DNA of 64,000 nucleotides from Paracoccus saliphilus (lineage in GTDB: Bacteria > Pseudomonadota > Alphaproteobacteria > Rhodobacterales > Rhodobacteraceae): contig NZ_CP067140.1 of assembly GCF_028553805.1 (NCBI RefSeq), forward strand, positions 1,860,001 through 1,924,000, in the 5' to 3' direction. Positions within the stretch are counted from its first letter, which is position 1, and the number at the start of each line of letters is the position of its first letter. Positions 16,658-24,707 of the stretch are shown piece by piece. The position numbers were made by a program, and so were the translations under genes. The notes below the pieces were generated by a model. That model was not told the DNA's origin. It searched no databases and worked only from the letters and a program-made list of their open reading frames with translations.

Positions 16658-17812
16658 ATGTCGCAGGTTGAGTCGGTTGAACGTGAAGCTGCTCCAGGAA
16701 CAGGCCGCTTCCTGCAATGGATGGCAGTCATCGCGCTCATCTATGTGCTGATCTGCGCCGTCAGTCTAATCGGCAGCGGATTCAAGTCCGCGACAGGTGG
16801 GCAGGCGCAGGAACTGTTCTCGTTTGCGTCCAATCCTTTCGTTGCACTGGTTATCGGTATTGTCGCCACGGCATTGATTCAGTCATCCTCCACCGTGTCC
16901 TCCCTGATCGTCGGGATGGTGGCGGGCGGGCTTCCGGTCGCGATTGCCGTGCCGATGATCATGGGCTCGAACATTGGGACCACGGTGACCAATACCCTGG
17001 TCAGCCTTGGCCATGTCCGAGACAAGAGCGAATTTCGCCGCGCGTTTTCCGCGGCCACGGTCCATGACTTCTTCAACCTGATCGCGGTCGCCATCTTCCT
17101 GCCGCTGGAAATCCTGTTTCACCCGCTTGAGCGGGCCGGTGAAGCGACCGCCGGGCTGTTCCTGGGTGACGCTGATATGTCCATGTCCGGCATGAACTTC
17201 ATGAAAACGCTGACACAGCCGCTGGTCGAAACACTCGAAGGTGTGGCCGGGGTGCTTCCCGGTATCTTTGCCGGGCTGGCCATGGTGCTGATCGGGCTGG
17301 CCCTGATTTTCCTTGCCATCAGCTATATCGGCAAGCTGCTCAAGGTCCTGATGATCGGCAAGGCGAAGGCCGTCCTTCATGCCGCCATCGGGCGCGGCCC
17401 GATAACGGGCATCGGGTCAGGGGCGCTGGTGACGATCCTCGTGCAGTCGTCATCCACCACGACCAGTCTGATGGTCCCACTCGTCGGTGCCGGCACCTTT
17501 ACCACCAAGCAGGTCTATCCGTTCATGTTGGGGGCAAATATTGGCACCTGTGTCACAGCCTTGCTCGCGGCAACTGCGGTTTCCGGCGCGGTGGCGATTC
17601 ATGCATTGGAAATCGCCTTTGTCCACCTCATATTCAATATCGCCGCAGTGGTCCTGATCTTCGGTCTTCCGTTTTTACGCAATCTGCCGCTGATCGGTGC
17701 CGACTGGCTGGCCGGATTGGCCGCCGAGAACAAAATCTATGCGGCCGCCTGGGTGCTGGGCATGTTCATCATCTTGCCGCTGCTACTGGTTGGCATCACG
17801 TCGCTTTTCTGA
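16658..17812 (+). CDS. Na/Pi cotransporter family protein
   Basis: 384 residues, nearly all membrane. The diagnostic inverted duplication is present: QSSSTVSSLIVGMVAGG in the first half and QSSSTTTSLMVPLVGAG in the second, each followed by a GSNIGTTVTN or GANIGTCVTA loop. Such proteins carry phosphate with sodium, usually inward. ATG 16658 is preferred over an upstream in-frame start because GCGAGGGA precedes it. It is followed after nine bases by a small coiled-coil protein and then a PstS-like protein, and headed by a Pho-box-like site. Confidence 0.9.
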   Translation: MSQVESVEREAAPGTGRFLQWMAVIALIYVLICAVSLIGSGFKSATGGQAQELFSFASNPFVALVIGIVATALIQSSSTVSSLIVGMVAGGLPVAIAVPMIMGSNIGTTVTNTLVSLGHVRDKSEFRRAFSAATVHDFFNLIAVAIFLPLEILFHPLERAGEATAGLFLGDADMSMSGMNFMKTLTQPLVETLEGVAGVLPGIFAGLAMVLIGLALIFLAISYIGKLLKVLMIGKAKAVLHAAIGRGPITGIGSGALVTILVQSSSTTTSLMVPLVGAGTFTTKQVYPFMLGANIGTCVTALLAATAVSGAVAIHALEIAFVHLIFNIAAVVLIFGLPFLRNLPLIGADWLAGLAAENKIYAAAWVLGMFIILPLLLVGITSLF

Positions 17813-17821
17813 GGAACCGCC

Positions 17822-18046
17822 ATGACAAATCTCAGCCGCATGACAAAACAGGAATTGAAAGATATTCTCGACGACACCGAGGCGAATATCGCGAATATTC
17901 GGGATGAGCTTGAACAGCGTGAGCAACGCGAACAGCATGAAGCGATCGACGCACTCGAACTGCATCTCGAACGCTCTCAGGTTGATTGGGGGGAGGTCAA
18001 AGCCTTTTTCCAGCAGGTGCTGACAGAGCTTCGGGGTAAGAACTGA
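17822..18046 (+). CDS. Small coiled-coil protein of the symporter operon
   Basis: 74 residues, very rich in Glu, Gln and Arg (DELEQREQREQHEAIDALEL) and predicted all-helical. No signal or membrane segment. It ends VDWGEVKAFFQQVLTELRG. Function unknown. The stop overlaps the next start by one base (TGATG), so it is part of the operon and may be a cytoplasmic partner of the symporter. Confidence 0.65.
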   Translation: MTNLSRMTKQELKDILDDTEANIANIRDELEQREQREQHEAIDALELHLERSQVDWGEVKAFFQQVLTELRGKN

Positions 18047-19032
18047 TGTTCAAAGTGGTCTTCTCGAATGGTCCGGCAGCGAAAGCCCCGCTTGCTGCGA
18101 CAGTAGCTGTCATTGGTGCTATCTCTGCCGGTGAGATGCATGCACAGCAGATCACGGCAGATGGCTCGAGCACCGTCTATCCGATTACGCTCGAAGCCAC
18201 CCGACGTGCCGGGATAGACGCGGATATCAATTTCTCCGGCACGACGGGCGGCTTCCGGCGTTTCTGTGCTGGCGAAACCGATATCAGCAACGCCTCGCGT
18301 CCGATCAATGCCGAGGAAATTGTGACCTGCGCCGAAGCCGGTATCGATTATATCGAACTCCCCATTGCCTTCGACGCTCTTGCCGTCGTCGTCCATGCGG
18401 AAAATGATTGGGCGGATTCGATCACAATCGAAGAGCTGCGCAAGCTTTGGGAACCGGCGGCCGAGGGCACGATCACAACCTGGCAGCACATTCGCGAGGA
18501 CTGGCCGGATCGTCCGGTAGTTCTTTTCGGTCGCGGCCAGGATTCGGGCACCTATGACTATTTCACCAATGTCGTGGTGGGCGAGACCCGCGCCAGCCGA
18601 AGCGATTACACGGCCAGCGAAGACGAAGAAGAGCTGGCCAGCGGCATTGCCGCCGATCCGGGTGCCTTGGGTTTCTTCGGCGTGGGTGCCTATTTCCGGC
18701 ACTGGGAAGAACTCAAGGATCTGGGCGTCGATACAGACGACGGGCCAGTCCACCCATCATTGCGCGAAGTTCTGGCAGGTCGCTATCAGCCACTCGCCCG
18801 GCCGCTGTTTCTTTATGTCAACGTGACCTCTCTCGACGGCAAGCCTGAACTGGCGGGGTTTCTGCGCGATTATCTGGGAGAGCTGCAGAATTGGGTGCAT
18901 TTCACCGGCTACATGCCACTCTCACCCGAAGCTTACGAGCAGGCCATCACAAGGCTGGAGGCAAGGACCACGGGTTCTCGTTTCGACGGTGAGTTGCAGG
19001 TGGGCATTGGTATCGACGACCTATACAATTAG
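18046..19032 (+). CDS. PstS-family phosphate-binding protein (orphan)
   Basis: 328 residues with a signal peptide ending near MHAQ (residue 34). The phosphate-site motifs are visible: DGSSTVYP, a TTGGF loop, ISNASRPI and FGRGQDSGTYDYF. It is a periplasmic binding protein but has no ABC permease or ATPase next to it; its partners are an Na/Pi symporter and a coiled-coil protein. It may hand phosphate to the PstCAB system encoded at 26.8 kb, or help the symporter. Compared with the main PstS at 25.7 kb it differs strongly, so it is not a recent duplicate. Confidence 0.85.
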   Translation: MFKVVFSNGPAAKAPLAATVAVIGAISAGEMHAQQITADGSSTVYPITLEATRRAGIDADINFSGTTGGFRRFCAGETDISNASRPINAEEIVTCAEAGIDYIELPIAFDALAVVVHAENDWADSITIEELRKLWEPAAEGTITTWQHIREDWPDRPVVLFGRGQDSGTYDYFTNVVVGETRASRSDYTASEDEEELASGIAADPGALGFFGVGAYFRHWEELKDLGVDTDDGPVHPSLREVLAGRYQPLARPLFLYVNVTSLDGKPELAGFLRDYLGELQNWVHFTGYMPLSPEAYEQAITRLEARTTGSRFDGELQVGIGIDDLYN

Positions 19033-19058
19033 CCGGCGAGGAACTGGGATCAGATCAA

Positions 19059-19098
19059 CCGACTCCGACAAGAAAGGTCAGATGTCGGCTCCAAGCCT
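19059..19098 (+). repeat. Dispersed intergenic hairpin repeat, copy 1
   Basis: Contains CCGACA, a 12-base loop with AGAAAGGTC, then TGTCGG, followed by CTCCAAGCC. Two related copies lie at 20786 and 22276. This copy sits in the convergent gap between the PstS-like and cupin-regulator genes. Confidence 0.6.
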
Positions 19099-19129
19099 TT
19101 CCACGACATTCACGATAGAAAACCATCAA

Positions 19130-19738
19130 TCAGTAGTGCGGCGGCGTCACGCTCCAAACGACAACTGTGCGTTGATCGGAGGGATTGCCGTAGCCATGCG
19201 GGCGCTTGCAATCGAAATGAAAGCTGTCTCCCGCGTTCAAAAGGTAGGTTTCGTCATCAATCCGAAGCTCAAGCTGCCCCTCGCTGACATAGCCGGCCTC
19301 TTCCCCATCATGAGCATATAGCTCGCCGGAACTTGCGCCGGGTTCGAAGGTGCAAAGCAACATTTCCAGGTTTCCGCCAAGCGACGGGCACAAGAGCTCG
19401 TCCCGGATGCCAGACTCGAACCTGAGCGCAGAGCGTCGGGCGGCGCGGACGATGATCGTGGCTTCCGGATCGGCCCTGCGCTCAGGGTCGAGAAAGAACC
19501 AGCTGATGTTCACGCCGAGGGAGCGGGAGATCGTGTTCAGGGCGCGGATTGAAGGCACGGCCTGTTCGCGCTCCAGTTGGCTAAGATAGCCGACTGACAG
19601 CTCGGTTGTTCCTGCAAGTTGTTGCAGGGTCATCCCCTTGGCCTTGCGAAGCTCGCGCATGCGCGCCCCGACGATCTCGTGCGTGTCGCGCACTCCCCCG
19701 CTCGGCGCGTTGCTGTCCTTGTTCCGCGGTTGACTCAT
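19130..19738 (-). CDS. XRE-cupin transcriptional regulator (PuuR-like)
   Basis: 202 residues from ATG 19738. The HTH (about residues 22-78) reads VGARMRELRKAKGMTLQQLA ... LSVGYLSQLEREQAVPSIRAL. The C-terminal cupin (about 125-195) has GELYAHDGEEAGYVSEG, LNAGDSFHFDCKRPHGYGNP. Such proteins are small-molecule-responsive repressors. It is divergent from a DMT exporter 52 bases away, with an inverted repeat between, so it probably controls that exporter. Confidence 0.85.
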   Translation of the reverse strand: MSQPRNKDSNAPSGGVRDTHEIVGARMRELRKAKGMTLQQLAGTTELSVGYLSQLEREQAVPSIRALNTISRSLGVNISWFFLDPERRADPEATIIVRAARRSALRFESGIRDELLCPSLGGNLEMLLCTFEPGASSGELYAHDGEEAGYVSEGQLELRIDDETYLLNAGDSFHFDCKRPHGYGNPSDQRTVVVWSVTPPHY

Positions 19739-19745
19739 CTGAATT

Positions 19746-19788
19746 TTAAGTCCATTTTTTTGATGAAAACTATATTCTCTGGACCTAA
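19746..19788. promoter_or_regulatory. Inverted repeat between cupin regulator and DMT exporter
   Basis: TTAAGTCCA at 19746-19754 and TGGACCTAA at 19780-19788 form a near-perfect inverted pair spanning the short divergent promoter region. A likely operator of the XRE-cupin protein. Confidence 0.5.
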
Positions 19789-19790
19789 TT

Positions 19791-20726
19791 ATGCTGAATG
19801 CGATCCGAAATGTCACGGGGACCGCTCCCGATCTCTCTCGTCTGGGAGGCCCGGCGGCGATCCTGTGTGCCACGATGCTGATGGCCTTACAGGATGCACT
19901 GGTGAAGCTGTTGAGTGCAGGGCTGCCCCTCTGGCAGTTTTTTCTCCTGCGCTCGCTTCTGATCCTGCCACTGCTCGCAGCGTTAATTGCTCGGACCGGT
20001 TGTGATCGGCTGCGTCCGGCATTGAACAGGTGGGTGTTGTTGCGGTCCACATTGATCGTGGCGATGTATGTCTTCTTTTATGCAGCACTGCCGGTTCTGG
20101 AGCTGCCAGTGGTTTCCGCCGTCTATTACACGGGACCACTGTTTATTGTCCTGTTCACCGGCTTGCTTTTGCGTGAGCCTGTTTTGCTCGCCCAATGGGG
20201 CGCAGTGATCGTTGCCTTTATCGGCGTCCTGATAGTGCTGAGACCGGCGGGGGACGATTTCTCGCTGTTCGCCCTGATCCCGCTTGCCTCAGCGCTTTGC
20301 TATGCGTTGGCAATGATCGCAACGCGGGGAAGGATGGGCGACGTGGATCCTTGGGTGCTGACCTTTTCCCTGAACCTCGTCTTCGCTGCCACCGGTCTTG
20401 CCGGGATTGGTCTCTCGGCACTCATCGCAAGTCCGGAGATCTATCCGTTCCTCCTAACAGCCTGGGCACCGCTCGACTCGGACAATACGACGGTAGTTGC
20501 GCTTCTGGCGGTCATCTCCATCGTGATCCACGTGCTGTTGGCGCAGGCCTATCAGCTCGGACCGACTGTCGTCGTGGCAGGGCTCGATTTCTTGTATCTC
20601 GGGTTCGCCACAGTTTGGGCCGCGCTTTTCTTCGGGACGTTTCCCGGCTTGCCGGTTATTCTGGGCACTTGCCTGATCGGTGTTGCTGGACTTTTGGGGG
20701 TGCTGAGCCGGCCGAGCAGACGCTGA
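19791..20726 (+). CDS. DMT-superfamily (EamA) transporter
   Basis: 311 residues with about ten hydrophobic segments in two EamA halves. Typical features are AILCATMLMALQDALVKLL at the start, PVVSAVYYTGPLFIVLFTGLLLREP ending the first half, and QLGPTVVVAGLDFLYLGFATVWAALFF near the end. Members export metabolites or amino-acid-like compounds. The substrate is unknown. The divergent cupin regulator suggests induction by a small molecule. Confidence 0.85.
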   Translation: MLNAIRNVTGTAPDLSRLGGPAAILCATMLMALQDALVKLLSAGLPLWQFFLLRSLLILPLLAALIARTGCDRLRPALNRWVLLRSTLIVAMYVFFYAALPVLELPVVSAVYYTGPLFIVLFTGLLLREPVLLAQWGAVIVAFIGVLIVLRPAGDDFSLFALIPLASALCYALAMIATRGRMGDVDPWVLTFSLNLVFAATGLAGIGLSALIASPEIYPFLLTAWAPLDSDNTTVVALLAVISIVIHVLLAQAYQLGPTVVVAGLDFLYLGFATVWAALFFGTFPGLPVILGTCLIGVAGLLGVLSRPSRR

Positions 20727-20785
20727 CGGGTGCAAATGAGTGAAAGCCAGCCTCGTCCGTGCTGCCGCCGCTCGTATATGTTAGG

Positions 20786-20828
20786 GCCTGTCCGCCCCGA
20801 CAATAAAGTTCGGATGACGGCTTCGAGC
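20786..20828 (+). repeat. Dispersed intergenic hairpin repeat, copy 2
   Basis: GCCTGTCCGCCCCGACAATAAAG... with the second arm changed to TGACGG, so the stem is imperfect. It lies in the convergent gap between the DMT exporter and the tautomerase. Confidence 0.55.
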
Positions 20829-20869
20829 CCTGAGCCGTCTTAGCCGTCGGCTCTCAATTGGATCGCAGC

Positions 20870-21250
20870 TCAGGCATATTGTGCGAGTCCATTGCCGAGG
20901 GACCAATTTTCTTTCACGCCCTCAACAATGTTCACAAACACGTCCTCCGATCGGATACCCGGTTTCTCGCCGAGACATTCGGCGATCCGTCGGTATAGGG
21001 CCCTTTTTTGCTCTGAGGTGCGGGTGTTCATGGCGCTAATCTGGATGAACACCACATCGGCGCTGCGCTCGATTCCGAGATAGGACGCACCATAGCGGAC
21101 ATTTGCAGGGTCATGCTCAGCGATGGTCATGAACTGATCGTCTTCAGGCACGTTGAACGTGTCACGCATGGCCTGATAGATGCCGTCGAAGATGGCCTGC
21201 CGGTAGCTTTCCGGCTTTCCGGTCTGCAGTGAGATGGTGACGAGGGGCAT
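20870..21250 (-). CDS. Tautomerase-family protein
   Basis: 126 residues starting MPLVTISLQTGKPESYRQAI; Pro2 after Met removal is the catalytic base of the tautomerase superfamily. The two-repeat beta-alpha-beta length and the FVNIVEGVKENWSLGNGLAQ end fit the longer Tautomerase_2 type. The substrate is unknown. It is divergent from a LysR regulator 86 bases away that probably controls it. Confidence 0.85.
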   Translation of the reverse strand: MPLVTISLQTGKPESYRQAIFDGIYQAMRDTFNVPEDDQFMTIAEHDPANVRYGASYLGIERSADVVFIQISAMNTRTSEQKRALYRRIAECLGEKPGIRSEDVFVNIVEGVKENWSLGNGLAQYA

Positions 21251-21307
21251 CGCGTGTCCTTTTGGGTGGTGGTTCGCTGCGACGCTATAGCATTTCGTTT
21301 CTTTATG

Positions 21308-21319
21308 GCTATGAATAGC
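21308..21319. promoter_or_regulatory. LysR-type palindrome
   Basis: GCTATGAATAGC is a perfect 5-base-arm palindrome in the 86-base gap between the tautomerase and the LysR gene, with further AT-rich symmetry around it. Plausible LysR recognition site. Confidence 0.4.
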
Positions 21320-21336
21320 TGTGATATGAAATACAA

Positions 21337-22194
21337 ATGATTGACCGTCCTCTCGATCTGGATTCCGTCCGAGCCTTCGTTCGCATTGCCGAACTTGGCA
21401 ACTTCACGCGCGCGGCAGAGGCCACGCAGACAACGCAGTCGGCAGTGAGTTTGAAACTGAAGCGTCTCGAAGAGCGCCTGAACTGCCGCTTGATCGACAG
21501 AACGCCGCGTCATGTGGCGCTTTCGGCGCAGGGTGTGGCGTTCCTTGAGCATGCGCGCACGCTCCTGAGCGCGCATGACCGCGCGATCAATGTGCTTTCC
21601 CAAGCCCGGCAGCGTCTGACGATCGGCATCAGTGATCATGTTGCCGGGCCGGAACTGCCCATGCTGATCGCGCGCATGAATGCGCAGGACCCACGATTGC
21701 TGATAGACATTCGGATCGGTTCCTCGGACGATTTGTTGCGCAGCTTCGATCGGCGGGAATGCGACACGGTAATCGTGCGTCAGCATCATGGGCGGGACGA
21801 TGGGGAGGTGATCGCGGAGGAAAAATTCGGCTGGTTCGCCGCACCGGAATGGCAGCATCGCGCCGGTGAGCCGCTGCCCCTCGCGACGATGCCGGAACCT
21901 TGCGGAGTGCGTCTGATGGCCGGGCAACTGCTCGACGAGGCCGATGTGCCTTGGGTCGAAGCGTTCACGGGCGGGGGTGTCATGGCCGTTTCTGCCGCAG
22001 TCATGGCCGGTCTTGGCGTTTCAGCGCTGGCCCGCCGCATGCTGCCATTCGGAGCGGTCGATGTCGGGCCCAGGCTCGGACTTCCCAAACTGCCGCGCCT
22101 GCCGGTGGTGCTTCATTCGAGGGGCGGCAATCACCGCTCGCGCGAAGCGTTGGTCGCTCTGTCAGCTGCTTTCAGGAACGCGGTGCTGGACTAA
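21337..22194 (+). CDS. LysR-family transcriptional regulator
   Basis: 285 residues. The N-terminal HTH is LDLDSVRAFVRIAELGNFTR ... TTQSAVSLKLKRLEERL (residues about 6-66). The effector-binding domain follows with LTIGISDHVAGPELPMLIAR and GGGVMAVSAAVMAGLGVSAL. It likely regulates the divergent tautomerase gene. Confidence 0.9.
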   Translation: MIDRPLDLDSVRAFVRIAELGNFTRAAEATQTTQSAVSLKLKRLEERLNCRLIDRTPRHVALSAQGVAFLEHARTLLSAHDRAINVLSQARQRLTIGISDHVAGPELPMLIARMNAQDPRLLIDIRIGSSDDLLRSFDRRECDTVIVRQHHGRDDGEVIAEEKFGWFAAPEWQHRAGEPLPLATMPEPCGVRLMAGQLLDEADVPWVEAFTGGGVMAVSAAVMAGLGVSALARRMLPFGAVDVGPRLGLPKLPRLPVVLHSRGGNHRSREALVALSAAFRNAVLD

Positions 22195-22275
22195 CACCCC
22201 AGCATAGAGCCAAAGGCGCAAGCTTATATCCTAAAGTCTCCCTCGTCCCGCACAGCCGGCGCTCGTGTCAGTTGG

Positions 22276-22322
22276 GGCTGTCCGCCCCGACAAGAAAGGT
22301 CCGATGTCGGCTCCGAGCCTTT
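22276..22322 (+). repeat. Dispersed intergenic hairpin repeat, copy 3
   Basis: GGCTGTCCGCCCCGACAAGA begins the best-formed copy: CCGACA and TGTCGG arms, then CTCCGAGCC. It lies between the LysR and PhzF genes. Confidence 0.6.
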
Positions 22323-22393
22323 TGTGGACCTTGATGGGCTAGCCTTGGGGGCATGCATAACGCTACGATGAGCCTATCATCTAAGGAGTTCTC

Positions 22394-23182
22394 ATGCGCA
22401 TATATCAGGTCGATGCCTTCACTGACCGGCTCTTTACTGGGAATCCCGCCGCTGTTCTGGTGCTTGAAGATTGGTTGCCGGACGATCTTATGCAGGCGAT
22501 CGCGCAGGAGAACAACCTTGCTGCATCGGCTTTTGTCAATCCTCGCGCGGACGGGACTTGGGATTTACGCTGGTTCTCTCCGACACAGGAGCTCGATTTC
22601 TGTGGCCACGCCTCTCTCGCTACGGCGCATATTCTGTTCACCAACTTTGGGGCGTCTGCCGCAATCGTATTCCATACTCAAGCTGGACAACTGCGCGCGT
22701 CGAAAGATGCCAGTAGATACCAACTTGATATTCCTAGCATGCCGCCAGAGGTTATTGATGCATTGCCGCCAGAGTTGAAAGGAATGTTTTCTTCGGCACC
22801 GGCAAAGGTATTCCGCAACTTTAAGAACATATTTGCCGATCTCGGCAGCGCGGATGCCGTGTGCAGCTTTGTTCCCGACTTTGCTGCAATTACCCAGATT
22901 GACCCACTCGGCCTTGTCGTGACCGGGCAGGAAGTCGAGAGCGCGAAGGCGGATTTCGTCTCTCGCTGCTTTGCTCCTAGTGCGGGTATTCCAGAAGATC
23001 CGGTTACAGGTTCAACCCACGCGACTCTCGTGCCCTATTGGGCAGGGCAATTAGGCCGTGACAAGCTCGTAGGTCATCAGGCCTCAAAACGAGGGGGATG
23101 GCTCACCTGTGAGCTAACCAATGATCGCGTCCTTCTGGGGGGAAATGCTGTGACCTATATGGAAGCCGAGATATCGCTATGA
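22394..23182 (+). CDS. PhzF-family isomerase
   Basis: 262 residues with the family's two similar halves. Visible motifs: FTGNPAAV near the start, ENNLAASAFV with the catalytic Glu, LDFCGHASLATAHILF, and IPEDPVTGSTHATLVPYWAG. PhzF-like enzymes catalyse proton shifts on small acids; the physiological substrate is not predictable. A ribosome site TAAGGAG precedes ATG. The gene appears monocistronic within a small accessory patch. Confidence 0.9.
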   Translation: MRIYQVDAFTDRLFTGNPAAVLVLEDWLPDDLMQAIAQENNLAASAFVNPRADGTWDLRWFSPTQELDFCGHASLATAHILFTNFGASAAIVFHTQAGQLRASKDASRYQLDIPSMPPEVIDALPPELKGMFSSAPAKVFRNFKNIFADLGSADAVCSFVPDFAAITQIDPLGLVVTGQEVESAKADFVSRCFAPSAGIPEDPVTGSTHATLVPYWAGQLGRDKLVGHQASKRGGWLTCELTNDRVLLGGNAVTYMEAEISL

Positions 23183-23359
23183 ATTGCCCCATGTTTCTTG
23201 GATGCCTCCCTCGCTAATTTTGTGGTAAGGAGGCCATGATGGACACATTTTGGCGAATTCATTCACACCGTTTGTCAGGAAGCGATGGTGTGGACGCCCC
23301 GGCAGCATTTAATGTGCCAAGGTAGCGGGTGTTGAAACACCTCTACGAGGAGAGCGTCC

Positions 23360-23461
23360 ATGGACGATGTTAGCATCATCGGCCTAGATTTGGCCAAGAA
23401 CGTATTTCAGGCGCATGGGGCCGGGTCCGACGGATCGGTTGTATTCCGGCGTAAGCTGTCG
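23360..23461 (+). mobile_element. IS110-family transposase N-terminal fragment
   Basis: ATG 23360 opens MDDVSIIGLDLAKNVFQAHG and then SDGSVVFRRKLS, the conserved DEDD-transposase start of IS110 elements (Asp10 of the RuvC-like site). After 34 codons the frame switches without a break into an MFS permease fragment. The remaining about 300 codons of the transposase are missing. Confidence 0.8.
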
Positions 23462-23704
23462 TGTGCGCTGCCGCCGGTCGTGACCGAAGAAACGAATGTC
23501 GCGCGCTTGACGGGCGGGATCACGTTCGTAGGCTACCTTGTCGCATTCGCATTGCCACTGCTGGGCGGCCTACTGTCCGATGCCGTCGACGGTGTCGGGG
23601 CGGTGTTCATCCCGACGGCCGTTCTCGCTCTCGCTCTCGCAAGCTTTGGCCACAGAGGCGACAGATACCAGGATCGGATTTTTCACGGTCGGGACGACGT
23701 ATAG
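23462..23704 (+). pseudogene. MFS permease C-terminal fragment (CynX/NimT-like)
   Basis: Read in frame with the IS110 start, this stretch gives ARLTGGITFVGYLVAFALPL and LGGLLSDAVDGVGAVFIPTA, the last two membrane helices of a CynX/NimT-type permease. The rest of the permease is absent. The fused frame of 114 codons is probably an accident of recombination. Confidence 0.6.
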
Positions 23705-23876
23705 GGTTGGTGGTCAGCTTGATGTGTCTTGGTTCACGGCTGTGCCGATCAGATTAGCTCGAATTGACCGCAGTAGATAATCACTCGCTGACTGAGGAGT
23801 GAGGCCAGCAATGCGACGCGTTTGGAGAGGGTAAAGATGTTCAGGAAGTAACCTCGCTGAATGATCAGGAAGCGAA

Positions 23877-24533
23877 CTAACCGGATACCAAATTTTCAGT
23901 TATGCCCGCCCAAACCAACGCCGCCATCAAACTATCGGCTTCATGATGGGCAGCGCCCTCTTGCGAGGGCACCAGGTCGGGAATCTGAACAACCCTCATC
24001 CCGGCGGCCAGAGCGGCGCGCACCCCCACGTCGCTGTCTTCAAGGGCGAGGCAGACCGAAGGCTCTTTGCCTAAAAGGCTGGCCGCAAACACATAGACGT
24101 GCGGCAAGGGCTTGGAGCCACCTGCCATATCTCGGCCGACAACAGCATCGAAACGACCTTCCAGACCAGCTTTCTCGAGCTTCCATAGAGCATCATCCGT
24201 CTTGCTGTTGGTCGCAACGGCACAAGGAAAATTAAGGTCATCAAGCAAATTCAGCGTATCCTTTACCCTTGGCCGCAACGGGATGCCTGTTGCCATCATG
24301 GATAGGAAGGCGTCATCCCAAGGCTTGTAGATGTCATCATAGGGCAGTTCCTTCTCAAGCCAGCCACAGATGAGCTTGTGACCCGCTTTATCGTCCAATC
24401 CGATCACCCCTTGGAGGACGGACAGAGGCACGGGGTGTCCCAGAGCGGCCAGAGCCTCCACCCCGGTTTCCAAAGCAAGGCGCTCCGTATCCAAGAGCAG
24501 ACCATCGAGATCGAAAATCACAGCTTCTATCAT
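23877..24533 (-). CDS. HAD-family hydrolase (beta-phosphoglucomutase/phosphatase type)
   Basis: 218 residues starting MIEAVIFDLDGLLLDTERLA, with motif I DLDGLLLDT, motif II AVATNSK, the conserved Lys in SKPLPHVYVFAA and motif III LALEDSDVGVRAALAAGM. The helical cap between residues 18 and 85 is of the C1 type seen in sugar-phosphate phosphatases and mutases. Substrate unknown. No operon partner. Confidence 0.85.
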   Translation of the reverse strand: MIEAVIFDLDGLLLDTERLALETGVEALAALGHPVPLSVLQGVIGLDDKAGHKLICGWLEKELPYDDIYKPWDDAFLSMMATGIPLRPRVKDTLNLLDDLNFPCAVATNSKTDDALWKLEKAGLEGRFDAVVGRDMAGGSKPLPHVYVFAASLLGKEPSVCLALEDSDVGVRAALAAGMRVVQIPDLVPSQEGAAHHEADSLMAALVWAGITENLVSG

Positions 24534-24707
24534 GCATCGGTTCCCATGCCAGATCGTGGCGACGTTTTCAGAAAGTCCCTATGTCTGCCCCATTCGCTGG
24601 TTGTTTTTTTGCGTCACACTAATGCAAGCGTCTTTCGACGCAGGGCAACTAACACGCAACGTTCTTCGATTGTGCAACAACGCCTGATGGAGGGCAACTC
24701 GATGTGC

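Larger units (their letters stand above)
23183..23876. other. Recombination scar between PhzF and the HAD phosphatase
   Basis: Nearly 700 bases without an intact gene. It holds the 5' end of an IS110 element (about 23290-23461) joined to a piece of an MFS permease gene. The last 170 bases show nothing recognisable. Confidence 0.55.
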
